Assembly (NCBI GenBank): GCA_021793155.1
Contig: JAJYTF010000012.1
Coordinates: 1 to 64,000 of the forward strand
Length of the DNA stretch: 64,000 bases
DNA from: Pseudomonadota bacterium
GTDB taxonomy: Bacteria; Pseudomonadota; Alphaproteobacteria; Rhodospirillales; Magnetospirillaceae
Direction: 5' to 3'
Under the pieces are notes generated by a model that was given only the letters and a program-made list of their open reading frames with translations, was not told the origin of the DNA and made no database searches. Each line of letters begins with the position of its first letter. The first letter of the stretch is position 1. Shown one piece after another: positions 15,012 to 24,084 of this stretch. Made by a program: the position numbers and the translations under genes.

Positions 15012-16184
15012 GTGGTTAGCGTGAACCGCCCGCCTTCCCACAGCCGAGACCTGCCGTTGCGGCGCGGCCTGCCATTGGCGCTGTTGTGGGCGATCGGTGC
15101 CAGCTACCTCGCGTTGGTCGCCCGATACAGCCTTGCCGGCGTTTCGCCCGGTAACGATTTCGCGGCTTTTTACGCGGCGTCCCGGCTGGTCCTCGACGGG
15201 CATGCCGGCGATGTGTTCGACATGGCGCGAATGGTCGCCATGGAGCATGCGGTCGCCGGCGGCGATGGCCGCTTTCCCTGGGCCTATCCACCGGTCGCCC
15301 TGCTCTTCGTGGCGCCCCTCGGCCTTGTTCCCTACCTGCCCGCATTGGCGGCATGGCTGGCCGCCACCACGCTGCCTCTGCTCCTGATCATTCGACGGCT
15401 GACCGGCCTGTCCTTGGCCGTCGCGGCGATCATGCCGGCCATCGCCCACAATCTGTCGGCGGGTCAGAACGGCGCCTTGACCGCGACGCTCCTGGCTGGC
15501 GGAGCTGCCTTGGCCGGCTGCCGGCGGCCATGGATCGCCGGGATCATGTTCGGCCTTGCCGCGTACAAGCCGCAAGCCTGCATTCTCATTCCGGTCTGCC
15601 TGCTGGCGGCCCGGCGCTACGACGCCCTGGCGGCCATGGCGGCGACGGTCTCGGCACTGGTCGGTCTCAGCTTCGTGCTGTTCGGCTGGGGTCCGTGGGA
15701 GGGGTTCCTCGTCCATCTCGGCGGGCATATGGACTTCGTCGCCGCCGGAAAATTGCCCTTCAACCGCTTTCCGACGATGTTCGCAGCCGTGCTGAAGCTG
15801 ACCGGCGAACGCCCGGTGGCCGAAGGCGCACAGGTCGCATCGACCATGCTGGCCGGGCTGGTCGTATGGCGGGTCTGGCGGGGCTCGGCCAGCCTGGCCC
15901 ACCGCCTCCTCGCTCTTGCGGTGGCGATGCCGCTGGCGACGCCATTCCTGCTGGAATACGACCTTGCGCTGACCGCCGTTCCGGCGGCGTTCATTTTCCA
16001 GAGCGCCTGGCGGGGCGAGGCGATGGCGCCGGTCGACTGGGCGGCCCTGGTGGTGCTGTGGGTGCTGCCGCCAATGATCTGGGCGGCAAGCCTCGAAGGG
16101 TTGGCCGTCGGCCTGCCGCTCGCCGCCCTGTTGTCGATCTACGCAATCGGCCTTGCCGCGCGTTCGCGGCCATCCTGGCCCTGA
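15012..16184 (+). CDS. GT87-type (DUF2029) polyprenol-phosphate-dependent glycosyltransferase
   Basis: The 390-residue protein is almost entirely membrane segments, perhaps ten or more. An early loop carries PGNDFAAFYAASRLVLDG, where the Asp is the likely catalytic residue of GT-C enzymes. PWAYPPVALLFVAPLG and LSAGQNGALTATLLAGG are further family marks. Members transfer mannose or arabinose from a lipid carrier on the outer face of the inner membrane. The acceptor here is unknown. The start is GTG at 15012 or GTG at 15021. The gene stands alone and converges on purB. Confidence 0.85.
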   Translation: MVSVNRPPSHSRDLPLRRGLPLALLWAIGASYLALVARYSLAGVSPGNDFAAFYAASRLVLDGHAGDVFDMARMVAMEHAVAGGDGRFPWAYPPVALLFVAPLGLVPYLPALAAWLAATTLPLLLIIRRLTGLSLAVAAIMPAIAHNLSAGQNGALTATLLAGGAALAGCRRPWIAGIMFGLAAYKPQACILIPVCLLAARRYDALAAMAATVSALVGLSFVLFGWGPWEGFLVHLGGHMDFVAAGKLPFNRFPTMFAAVLKLTGERPVAEGAQVASTMLAGLVVWRVWRGSASLAHRLLALAVAMPLATPFLLEYDLALTAVPAAFIFQSAWRGEAMAPVDWAALVVLWVLPPMIWAASLEGLAVGLPLAALLSIYAIGLAARSRPSWP

Positions 16185-16203
16185 CGCTCAATCACCGGGC
16201 GGC

Positions 16204-16233
16204 GCGGCCGCGGTCTCAATGACCGCCGGCCGC
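16204..16233. terminator. GC-rich hairpin between convergent GT87 gene and purB
   Basis: Arms 16204-16215 and 16221-16233 pair around a 5-nt loop tcaat with one bulged base. The convergent setting suggests a shared terminator; no T-tract is present. Confidence 0.4.
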
Positions 16234-16262
16234 TACCTGCGTCACATTCGATGCAGGTTGGT

Positions 16263-17576
16263 CTAGGCCCGCCCGAAGACCCGCTTGAAGATCACGTCGA
16301 CGTTCTTGGTGTGATAACCGAGGTCGAACAGGGATTCGATCTGATCCTGGCCGAGATGGGCCGCCACTTCCGTATCCGCCTTGAGCAGGTCGAGGAACCG
16401 GCCCTGGCCGTTCCACACTTGCATGGCGTTGCGCTGCACCGCCTTATAGGCGTCTTCCCGGCTCATGCCGGCCTGGGTCAGCGCCAGCAGGACCCGTTGG
16501 CTGAAGATCAGGCCGCCCAACTGGTTCAGGTTGCGGTCCACCGCTTCGGGGTAGATGACCAGCTTGGACACCACATTGGTCAAACGGGCCAGGGCGAAGT
16601 CCAGGGTCACAGTGGCATCGGGGCCGATCATCCGCTCCACCGACGAGTGGCTGATGTCGCGTTCGTGCCACAGGGCGACGTTCTCCAGCGCCGGCACCAC
16701 CATGCCGCGAACTACCCGGGCGAGGCCGGTAAGGTTCTCGGTGAGCACCGGGTTGCGCTTGTGCGGCATGGCCGAGCTGCCCTTCTGGCCGGGCGAGAAA
16801 TATTCCTCGGCCTCGCGCACCTCGGTGCGCTGCAGGTGCCGGATCTCGATGGCCACCCGCTCGATGGAGCTGGCGATCACCCCCAGAGTCGCGAAGAACA
16901 TGGCGTGGCGATCGCGCGGGATCACCTGGGTCGACAGGGGCTCGGGGCTGAGCCCAAGCTTTTCCGCCACGTATTGCTCGACGAACGGGTCGATGTTGGC
17001 GAAGGTGCCCACGGCGCCGGAAATGGCGCAAGTGGCCACGTCCTTCCGGGCCGCCCGCAGGCGGTCGCGGTTGCGCTGGAATTCGGCATGGAAGCCGGCG
17101 AACTTCAAGCCGATCGTCACCGGTTCCGCATGGATGCCGTGGCTGCGGCCCATGCACGCCAGATCCTTGGTCTCGAAAGCCCGGCGTTCGAGGGACGCCA
17201 GGAGTTCATCGATATCGGCCAGCAGCAGGTCGGCCGCCTGCGTCAGTTGCACCGCCAGGCAGGTGTCAAGAACGTCCGAGGACGTCATGCCCTGATGGAC
17301 GAAACGCGCATCCGGGCCGACATGTTCGGCCAGTTCTGTGGTGAAGGCGATGACGTCGTGCTTGGTGACCAGTTCGATCTCATCGATGCGGCCCACCCGC
17401 TCGGCGGTATAGGGCTTGTCGCCCTTCGCCCAGACGGCGGCGGCGGCGCTGGCCGGGATCACCCCCAACTTGGCCTGGGCGTCGCAAGCATGGGCCTCGA
17501 TTTCAAACCAGATCCGGAACCGGTTCTCCGGTTCCCAGATGCGGACCATTTGCGGGCGGCTATAGCGTGGAATCAT
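16263..17576 (-). CDS. purB: Adenylosuccinate lyase
   Basis: The 437-residue protein begins MIPRYSRPQMVRIWEPENR and has the fumarase/aspartase signature GSSAMPHKRNP in the mobile loop bearing the catalytic serine. The catalytic histidine region is GRSHGIHAEP. It splits SAICAR to AICAR and adenylosuccinate to AMP, both in purine synthesis. PurC, PurS and PurA are also in this window but in separate operons. ATG 17576 is chosen by the family N-terminus; the longer upstream frame crosses the control region shared with the divergent CRP/FNR gene. Confidence 0.95.
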   Translation of the reverse strand: MIPRYSRPQMVRIWEPENRFRIWFEIEAHACDAQAKLGVIPASAAAAVWAKGDKPYTAERVGRIDEIELVTKHDVIAFTTELAEHVGPDARFVHQGMTSSDVLDTCLAVQLTQAADLLLADIDELLASLERRAFETKDLACMGRSHGIHAEPVTIGLKFAGFHAEFQRNRDRLRAARKDVATCAISGAVGTFANIDPFVEQYVAEKLGLSPEPLSTQVIPRDRHAMFFATLGVIASSIERVAIEIRHLQRTEVREAEEYFSPGQKGSSAMPHKRNPVLTENLTGLARVVRGMVVPALENVALWHERDISHSSVERMIGPDATVTLDFALARLTNVVSKLVIYPEAVDRNLNQLGGLIFSQRVLLALTQAGMSREDAYKAVQRNAMQVWNGQGRFLDLLKADTEVAAHLGQDQIESLFDLGYHTKNVDVIFKRVFGRA

Positions 17577-17779
17577 CTGCCTGTCCTCGGGCGCATGAAG
17601 CGAATGGGCGGTTATGGCAAATGTCGCGCTGATTTTGAAGTGCCGTTGTTCGGCGATTGATGGGCGATACAGATAAACCTCTGGGCCAACGGCTGCCCCC
17701 GTTGGTCCAGAGGTGTGACGGTCGTCGTTGCCGCCCGCCATATCCAGCCGCTAAGGTGGTTTCGTCGATCATATGGCGG

Positions 17780-18484
17780 ATGGGGGACGCTTTGGTTGGT
17801 CTTGAACATATCGGGCTGTTTTCCGGCTTGCCGCCGGAGGCTGTCGCCGAAATCGAGGCGAAGGCGGCCTGGCACCGGTTTGCTCCTGACGAGCAGGTGT
17901 TCGACAAGGAAAGCGACACCTTCGACGTGTATTTCGTCGCCTCCGGCGCCGTGCGCATCATGAGCTATGTGCGTCCCGACCGCGAGGTGGCCTTGGCCAA
18001 TGTGGCCGCCGGGGACTACTTCGGCGAACTGGCCGCAATCGATGGCAAAGGGCGTTCGGCGCGGGTTGTCGCCATCGAGGAAAGCCTGCTGGCCTCGGTC
18101 GAAGGGTCCGAGTTCGTGCGTTTCATGGGCAAATATTCGGTGGTGGCGGTGCGGGTGCTGGAGCGCTTTGCGCGGATCATCCGCGCCCTCGACAACCGGG
18201 TGCTCGACCTGTCCACCTTGTCGGAAGGGCAGCGGATCATGCTGGAATTGGTCCGCCTGTCCCGACCCGACCCGCGGCGGGCCGCCGCCCATTACATCCC
18301 CGACCTGCCGAACCACAAGGAGATCGCCAGTTGGGCCGGCGCCAGCCGCGAGGCGGTTGCGCAAACCATCGGCGACCTGGCGCGGATGGGCGTGATCGAG
18401 CGCCGCAGCATGAGCTTGTTGGTTCACGATTTGCCGAAATTGGAAGCAATGGCGCGCGCCAGCGCGGCGGCGAATGAATTCTGA
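17780..18484 (+). CDS. CRP/FNR-family transcriptional regulator
   Basis: The 234-residue protein has an N-terminal cyclic-nucleotide-type beta-roll (about 10-120) with a binding-cassette-like FGELAAIDGKGRSA. A dimer helix follows at 120-145, then a winged helix-turn-helix at 178-210 with NHKEIASWAGASREAV as recognition helix region. No FNR-type cysteine cluster is present, so an iron-sulfur sensor is unlikely; the GEL and RSA segments suggest cNMP binding. The start ATG 17780 (MGDALVGLEHIGLF) follows the family. It lies 188 bp upstream of flp and may control the pilus operon, which is inference from position. Confidence 0.9.
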   Translation: MGDALVGLEHIGLFSGLPPEAVAEIEAKAAWHRFAPDEQVFDKESDTFDVYFVASGAVRIMSYVRPDREVALANVAAGDYFGELAAIDGKGRSARVVAIEESLLASVEGSEFVRFMGKYSVVAVRVLERFARIIRALDNRVLDLSTLSEGQRIMLELVRLSRPDPRRAAAHYIPDLPNHKEIASWAGASREAVAQTIGDLARMGVIERRSMSLLVHDLPKLEAMARASAAANEF

Positions 18485-18555
18485 TGTCAATAAAAATGAA
18501 ACATTATGACAATTTTAAGCATATTTCTCATGGAAAATAGTACTTGTGTGCCGCA

Positions 18556-18591
18556 TTGTCTTGGAATATCCTTGTGGTGTATAATTTACAC
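18556..18591 (+). promoter_or_regulatory. Strong sigma-70 promoter and overlapping palindrome upstream of flp
   Basis: TTGTCT (18556-18561) and a consensus TATAAT (18580-18585) are spaced by 18 bp in an AT-rich stretch. The -10 box lies inside a perfect inverted repeat GTGTA-5-TACAC at 18577-18591, which could be an operator. The predicted start is about 80 bp before the flp ATG, and 18485-18555 is also unusually AT-rich. Confidence 0.7.
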
Positions 18592-18671
18592 CCGTGCCTG
18601 CTTGGACATCGTCACGGTAGGAGGAGGCAGCGGTACTTGGGCGCTGTTTAACCTTTCGCGGGAGAAGGACT

Positions 18672-18878
18672 ATGTTGAACATTTATGCCCACCACGTTGC
18701 GTTGAAGAGTGCTGTGAGCAAGAAAGTGAAGGCGATGTTCGCCTCGGAATCGGGGGCGACGGCGATCGAGTACGGCCTGCTTGCGGCGCTTATCGCGGTG
18801 GTCATCATCGGCGCAGTGTCGTTGCTCGGCACCAATCTGAGCACGAAATTCAACTCCGTCGCCAGCAAGCTTCAGTAA
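18672..18878 (+). CDS. flp: Flp/Fap-type pilin
   Basis: This 68-residue pilin precursor has a positively charged 28-residue leader, the class IVb cleavage site G28/ATAIEYGLLAAL with Glu at +5, and one long hydrophobic helix. It is exported and cleaved by the prepilin peptidase encoded next, then polymerised by the Tad machine. A GGAGAAGG site lies just upstream of the ATG and the promoter above is strong, as expected for a major pilin. It is the first gene of the tad/cpa operon. Confidence 0.95.
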   Translation: MLNIYAHHVALKSAVSKKVKAMFASESGATAIEYGLLAALIAVVIIGAVSLLGTNLSTKFNSVASKLQ

Positions 18879-18993
18879 CCCGATCCCGCCGGTCAGTCCG
18901 GCCTCCTCGGCGAATTTCTCCTCTGGGCCAGGCACAGGGAGAGAGCCGCTACGAGGGCGCCGGCTGGCTGCTGGGCTGGCGGACGGCAAGCCG

Positions 18994-19515
18994 GTGACCG
19001 AGGCATTGTCCACTCTTTGCGCGGCCATTCATCTGGGCGGCCTGTTGGGGGCGGCGGGGTTCGACCTCGTCAGCTACACCATTCCCAATCGGATCGTCGC
19101 GGCGGTAGCCGCGGCGGCCGGTGCGGCGCTGGTGCTGTCCGCGCCCGATCTGGCGACGGTGCTTGTCCATGCGGCGGTCGCGCTCGGTGTCCTGGTGGTT
19201 GGCGCCCTATTGTTCTTCGCCAATGTCTGGGGGGCGGGGGACGCCAAGCTGATGGCGGCCGTAGCCCTGGCGACAGGTATTCGGGGCCTTTCCATCCTTG
19301 TCTTCTGGACGGCAATGGCCGGTGGCATCGTCGCCGTCGTTCTTCTTGTCACGCGCCGTTTACCATTTCTCAAGCGGCTCGGATTACAGCTAGGATGCCG
19401 CGGCGTATTGGGGTCATCGGGGAATGTGCCTTACGGCATAGCCATCGCAGCTGGTGGAATCGCCGCTTTCCTTGAGCATGGGACGGTTCTGACTTTGCCT
19501 TTTCTTGGGTATTGA
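18994..19515 (+). CDS. cpaA: Prepilin peptidase CpaA/TadV (A24 family)
   Basis: The 173-residue membrane protein has the two catalytic aspartates of A24A/B prepilin peptidases: D24 in GFDLVSYTIPNR and D84 in WGAGDAKLM. The remaining sequence forms about five membrane helices. It removes the Flp leader at the inner membrane and probably also processes pseudopilins. The start is GTG 18994. It follows flp by 115 bp and overlaps or nearly touches cpaB. Confidence 0.9.
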   Translation: MTEALSTLCAAIHLGGLLGAAGFDLVSYTIPNRIVAAVAAAAGAALVLSAPDLATVLVHAAVALGVLVVGALLFFANVWGAGDAKLMAAVALATGIRGLSILVFWTAMAGGIVAVVLLVTRRLPFLKRLGLQLGCRGVLGSSGNVPYGIAIAAGGIAAFLEHGTVLTLPFLGY

Positions 19516-19583
19516 CGGATCGCTTCTCGGTCCGCCGTCGTGTTTCACTTCCACCCCGGCCGCAAGGCGGGAACAACTCTCGG

Positions 19584-20489
19584 ATGCAGCGAATGCGGCC
19601 GATCGTCATTGTCCTGTTTGTCGTCGCCATCTCCATCGCCGCGCTGACGGCGGTGCTGATGAACCGAATGATCTCGGCCGAACGGCGTCCGGTGCAGATT
19701 TCGCAACCGGTGGCCGGGCCGCCGACCGAAGACGTGCTGGTGGCGGCGGTCGATATCAAGCCGGGGGTCATTCTCAAGGGCGAGGATCTGCGTTACGCCC
19801 CGTGGCCCGCCAATGCCCTGGATTCGCGCTATGTTCGGCGCGGCGCGGCCGAGGATGCCAAGGCCGCCTATATCGGTACCGTCGCCCGCCGGCCGTTGCT
19901 TGCCGGCGAGCCGCTGACTCCGCAGGCGGTGTTCCGGCAGGATGAGGCGGGAATTCTCGCCGGCATGCTGTCGCCGGGCATGCGGGCGGTGTCCATCCCG
20001 ATCACCGCGACCAGCGGCGTCGCCGGCTGGGTCCTGCCACAAGATCACGTCGACGTCGTGCTGAACCAGGACGTCAACGCCATTACCGGCCGCAGCGGGG
20101 GCGACGCGCTGCATGGCGGCATGGTGCGGTTCGCCTCGGAAGTCGTCCTCTCCAACATCCGTGTCCTGGCGATCGACGACAAATTGGCCAAGGCCGACGC
20201 CTCGTCCAACATGACGGCCAAGACGGTGACCCTCGAGGTGACACCCGCCGAGGTCGAGAGGTTATTGGCGGCCAGCCGTCTGGGCGAATTGACGCTGGCC
20301 CTGCGCAGCCTTGCCGTCGAGCAGGCGGCGCCACCTGATCCTCCGGGTTACACTACCGACGTCAAAGCCAGCCGCGCCCTGCAAGCGGCGGTGGGGGAGA
20401 TGCCGGCCCTGCCAGCCTTTGCCGGCCGCGGTCGCGATGTCCGGGTCAACCGCGGCGGTTCAACCTCAACGCAAAGCTTCGCCAATTGA
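19584..20489 (+). CDS. cpaB: Flp pilus assembly protein CpaB/RcpC
   Basis: From ATG 19584 the 301-residue protein has one N-terminal membrane segment (RPIVIVLFVVAISIAALTAV). A SAF-type beta-clip domain follows at about 50-120, with VLVAAVDIKPGVILKGEDLR. The C-terminal part contains VSIPITATSGVAGWVLPQDHVDV. It is a periplasmic partner of the secretin. A longer form from TTG 19512, overlapping the cpaA stop as TTGA, is possible because cpaC clearly uses that arrangement. Confidence 0.88.
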   Translation: MQRMRPIVIVLFVVAISIAALTAVLMNRMISAERRPVQISQPVAGPPTEDVLVAAVDIKPGVILKGEDLRYAPWPANALDSRYVRRGAAEDAKAAYIGTVARRPLLAGEPLTPQAVFRQDEAGILAGMLSPGMRAVSIPITATSGVAGWVLPQDHVDVVLNQDVNAITGRSGGDALHGGMVRFASEVVLSNIRVLAIDDKLAKADASSNMTAKTVTLEVTPAEVERLLAASRLGELTLALRSLAVEQAAPPDPPGYTTDVKASRALQAAVGEMPALPAFAGRGRDVRVNRGGSTSTQSFAN

Positions 20490-22174
20490 CCAGACCGAGC
20501 TTCATCGCCCGCACCATTCTGCTGGCCACCTGGCTGGGAAGCAATGGTATTGCCCTCGCTGCCGACCCGGCCATGCCGGTCGAACCGGCCGAGCCTCCGA
20601 CACCCGCGACGGCGCACCAGCCGAAAGTGATTCCTCTGGCGGTCGAGCGCGACCAGCCGGCTCAGCCCCATACCGTTCCGCTGAATGTCGAGCCGCCGAC
20701 CCGCCGCGGTTACGTTTCCCAGTCGGCGGCGGACAGTCGTCCCACCGGGGTGGTGCTGGTGCCGATCAACAAGACCCGGCCGATCGACCTGCCGGGGGCC
20801 GCCCGCGACGTCATGGTGGGTAATCCTGCCATCGCCGACGTGGCGGTCCGCACGCCGCACCAGGTGTTTCTCAGCGGCCGGGCGGTGGGCGACACCAACG
20901 TGTTCTTCCTCGATGCCGACGGGCAGTTGCTCCGGCGGGTCGAAATCCATGTCGGCCCGGACGCGGAAGGCGCCCAGGCTGCCATCGCCCAACTGTTGCC
21001 CGACGAGGACATCCAGGTGACGACGGTGGGCGACGCTCTGTTCCTGACTGGCAAGGTTCGCAGCGAACAGACGGCCAACTTGGCAAAGACCATTGCCCGA
21101 CGCTTCGTTGCGGCCGATGCCAACCTGGTCAACCAGCTTGTCGTGCTGGGGGCGAGGCAGGTGATGCTGCGCGTCCGCGTCGCCGAGATGCATCGCACCG
21201 TGGTCAAGGAACTGGGAATGCGGACCTTCTTCGCCCAGAATGGCAAGCAGGCCAGTGCCATTCTCAACGGCGGAAACGCACAAAGCATCCAGAACGGCGG
21301 CATTGGCGCGGCCAACCCCAATTATCAGTTCCCGGTGACCGGCGGCATGCCGCCGACCAGCACCAATCCCGGCGGTACTCCTGCGACGCAGGCGCAGCCT
21401 CTGTTCGGCATCCTGCCCGGCACCGCGAATGTCTATCAGGGCGGCGGCGAGTACAGCACCCTGTCGAGCAATAATCCCGGAAGCTGGATCAGCGTGGTAC
21501 CGTGGAATCTGCTGGTCAACTTCGCCGCTCTCGAACAAGAGGGGCTTGCCAAGACGCTGGCCGAACCAAACCTGATGACGCTTTCGGGCGAGGCGGCACG
21601 CTTCCTTGCCGGCGGCGAGGTTCCCATTCCGACGGCCAGCGTCAACGGCGTGGTCACGGTGGAGTGGAAGCAGTTCGGCGTCGGCCTGGTGTTCAGCCCG
21701 GTGGTGCTGGCCAACGGCGACATCAACCTGAAGCTGGAAAGCGAGGTCAGCGCCGTCGACAACACCATCAGCGTCAGCACCGGAACCATTACCGTGCCCG
21801 GCTTCAAGACGCGGCGGGCCACCACCGTAGTGGAACTGCCCAGCGGCGGCAGCCTGATGATTGCCGGCCTGCTGCAGGACGACGCTGCGAATACCATAAA
21901 TTCGGTACCCGGCGTGCGCGACATCCCGATTCTTGGCGCGCTGTTCGGCAGCACCGCGTTCCAGCGGGACGAAACCGAACTGGTAGTCACCGTCACCGCT
22001 TATCTGGTCGACCCCGTCGAACACAAGGCCTTGAGCCTGCCTACCGATGGGTTCATCCCGTCGGGCGACCTCAAGCGCTATTTCCTGCTGCACCTGCAGG
22101 AAAACTATGTCGGCAAGCCCATCGACCTGCCGCCCACCGCGCTGAAAGGCCCGGTTGGCTACATCGTCCAATGA
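20486..22174 (+). CDS. cpaC: Tad pilus outer-membrane secretin CpaC/RcpA
   Basis: The 562-residue protein starts at TTG 20486, overlapping the cpaB stop; this start is needed for the signal peptide (ILLATWLGSNGIALAA). A pilus-formation N-terminal domain covers about 95-165 (PINKTRPIDLP, VMVGNPAIADVAV). A BON-like region follows, and the secretin domain runs from about 320 to 515 with VPIPTASVNGVVTVEWKQFG and SLMIAGLLQDD. It forms the outer-membrane channel through which Flp pili pass. Confidence 0.93.
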   Translation: MTRPSFIARTILLATWLGSNGIALAADPAMPVEPAEPPTPATAHQPKVIPLAVERDQPAQPHTVPLNVEPPTRRGYVSQSAADSRPTGVVLVPINKTRPIDLPGAARDVMVGNPAIADVAVRTPHQVFLSGRAVGDTNVFFLDADGQLLRRVEIHVGPDAEGAQAAIAQLLPDEDIQVTTVGDALFLTGKVRSEQTANLAKTIARRFVAADANLVNQLVVLGARQVMLRVRVAEMHRTVVKELGMRTFFAQNGKQASAILNGGNAQSIQNGGIGAANPNYQFPVTGGMPPTSTNPGGTPATQAQPLFGILPGTANVYQGGGEYSTLSSNNPGSWISVVPWNLLVNFAALEQEGLAKTLAEPNLMTLSGEAARFLAGGEVPIPTASVNGVVTVEWKQFGVGLVFSPVVLANGDINLKLESEVSAVDNTISVSTGTITVPGFKTRRATTVVELPSGGSLMIAGLLQDDAANTINSVPGVRDIPILGALFGSTAFQRDETELVVTVTAYLVDPVEHKALSLPTDGFIPSGDLKRYFLLHLQENYVGKPIDLPPTALKGPVGYIVQ

Positions 22175-22187
22175 GGGAGGACGCGGC

Positions 22188-22871
22188 ATGAGAAAACATC
22201 TCCATTTGCTTGCCGTGGCCGGTCTGGCTCTTGCCGCGGGGGGGTGCCATTCCGACGAACCGGTGTCGGCGGAAAAGCTGGCTGCCTACGATTACCGCCT
22301 GAACCATCCGGTAACCGTCGAGCCGCGCATCGCCGTGCTTCGCCTGTCGACCGCCTCGGGCGGAAAGGTTTCCACCGAGGACCGGCGTCAGCTCGCCTCG
22401 TTCGGTACCCAGTTCCTGCATCGCGGCACCGGCGTTATGGACATTTCCGTAGGGGCGGTGGGAGCGGCCGACGCAACGGCGCGCGCCTACGGCCGTGGCC
22501 TTGCCGCCGCATTGCTTGACGAGGGATTGAAGGTGGCCGAGTTGCGGCTGCAACTGGTCATCGACGAACCGGCCATCCCCCCGGGGACGGCTCTGCTGCG
22601 CTTCACCACCAACGTCGCCCAGCTTCCCGAGTGCTACGACTGGGCCGACGGCGAACGCAACGCCACCCATCCCAATTTCGGCTGCGCGACACAGCGCAAC
22701 ATGGGCGCCATGATGGCCGACCCCCGCGACCTGGACGAGGCGCGGCCGATGGAGGGCCATCCCGGCGACCGCGGCGACACTGCCATCGACAAGCTGGGCC
22801 AGGGTACCGCGCCCTGGTCGGTGCCCTTGCCCTGGGAGGCCAGGAGCGGCAGCTCGGGCGGAGGCCAGTGA
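22188..22871 (+). CDS. cpaD: Tad pilus assembly lipoprotein CpaD
   Basis: The 227-residue lipoprotein has a signal ending with lipobox AAGGC followed by HSDEP. CpaD family marks are DYRLNHPVTVEPR, the OmpA-like redox-free middle, and the four-cysteine tail region ECYDWADG...NFGCATQRNMG. It is an outer-membrane or periplasmic pilotin-like partner of CpaC. The ATG at 22188 follows GGGAGGACG; in-frame starts upstream lie inside cpaC. Confidence 0.9.
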   Translation: MRKHLHLLAVAGLALAAGGCHSDEPVSAEKLAAYDYRLNHPVTVEPRIAVLRLSTASGGKVSTEDRRQLASFGTQFLHRGTGVMDISVGAVGAADATARAYGRGLAAALLDEGLKVAELRLQLVIDEPAIPPGTALLRFTTNVAQLPECYDWADGERNATHPNFGCATQRNMGAMMADPRDLDEARPMEGHPGDRGDTAIDKLGQGTAPWSVPLPWEARSGSSGGGQ

Positions 22872-22875
22872 ATCC

Positions 22876-24084
22876 GTGATCTATCGCCTTACCATCGACT
22901 GCTTTCATCTGACGGCCGAGGCCGAACAGGCCCTCCAGCAGTTCCGCCAGGACCGGCTGCTCGGCAAGTCGCGTATCGCCCTTCGTCCGGGGGGCCTGGC
23001 GGCCGCCGTCGAGCACTACCGCGACAACGCCAGCCCGCCGCTGGTCATCGTCGAGGACGACGGCGATGAAGCAACCGTACTGGAGCGTCTCGGTCATCTG
23101 GCCGAGGTGTGCGTCTCGGGCACGCGCGTGCTGGTGATCGGCCATGTCAACGACATCGGGGTGTACCGCAGCCTGTTGTCGCGCGGTGTTTCCGATTACT
23201 TCGTCGCACCGGTGACGGCCGCCCAACTGATGGGTGCGGTCGAGGCCCTGTTCTCCGACCGCGCATCGGCGCCGCGCGGGCGCATGGTGGCGTTTTTCGG
23301 CGCGCGCGGCGGCGTCGGAAGCAGCACGCTGGCCCACAATGTCGCCTGGGTAATGGCCGAGACCACCGGCGAGGAAGTAATTCTGCTCGATCTGGACCTG
23401 GCTTTCGGCACTGCCGGCTTGGCGTTCAACCTGGAGGCGCGGCAGACCGTGGGGGAACTGCTGGGCGAGCCGGATCGCATTGACGTCCAGTTGCTCGACC
23501 GCATTCTGGTCAAATATGACGAGCGGCTGAAGTTGCTGCCCAGTCCCAGCGAGCTGCGGTCCTGGCCGCCGATCGAAGTCGAGGCGGTGGACAAGCTGTT
23601 TGATCTGATCCGCCAACTGGCGCCGTTGGTGGTGGTCGATCTACCGCATTTGTGGGCGCCATGGGTGGTTCACGCGTTGGAGCAGGCGGATGAATTGGTC
23701 ATCGTCGCCCAGCCGGACCTGCCAAACCTGCGGGACGTCAAGGCGCTGCTCGACGGGGTCGGCCAGCGGCGCGGCGAACACGCGCCGACCCACCTCGTCC
23801 TCAACAAGCAGGACGCCTACAAGAAGACCCAGCTTTCCGCCAAGGATTTCGAAGAGACCCTGAAGGTCCGGCCGGTGATTTCACTCCCTTTCGATCCCAT
23901 CTTCGGCGAGGTCTCGAACAATGGCCAGATGCTGGGGGAAGCCGTGAAAAACCATAAGCTCGCCGAAGCGATCCGGCAATTGGCGCTGCTGGTCTGCCGC
24001 CGCACCCCGGCCGCCGCCGGCCGCCGGGTGCCGGCCGGCGAGATGCTCACCGCCTGGCTGAAAAAAGCCAAACTGGTCAAATGA
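22876..24084 (+). CDS. cpaE: Pilus localisation protein CpaE/TadZ
   Basis: The 402-residue protein has an N-terminal receiver-like domain (about 1-128) without the usual phospho-Asp pocket. A ParA/MinD-type ATPase domain follows, from 135. The P-loop is GARGGVGSST (142-151); the signature lysine of deviant Walker A motifs is an Arg here. LILLDLDLAFGTAG-like sequence (VILLDLDLAFGTAG) is the A-prime motif. TadZ proteins place the Tad machine at the cell pole. The start is GTG 22876, 4 bp after cpaD, and the stop overlaps cpaF as ATGA. Confidence 0.9.
   Translation: MIYRLTIDCFHLTAEAEQALQQFRQDRLLGKSRIALRPGGLAAAVEHYRDNASPPLVIVEDDGDEATVLERLGHLAEVCVSGTRVLVIGHVNDIGVYRSLLSRGVSDYFVAPVTAAQLMGAVEALFSDRASAPRGRMVAFFGARGGVGSSTLAHNVAWVMAETTGEEVILLDLDLAFGTAGLAFNLEARQTVGELLGEPDRIDVQLLDRILVKYDERLKLLPSPSELRSWPPIEVEAVDKLFDLIRQLAPLVVVDLPHLWAPWVVHALEQADELVIVAQPDLPNLRDVKALLDGVGQRRGEHAPTHLVLNKQDAYKKTQLSAKDFEETLKVRPVISLPFDPIFGEVSNNGQMLGEAVKNHKLAEAIRQLALLVCRRTPAAAGRRVPAGEMLTAWLKKAKLVK

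Noticed and set aside
20348-22189. 613-codon minus-strand frame opposite cpaC
   Set aside because: Shadow of a clear secretin gene; GC-rich third positions keep antisense frames open.
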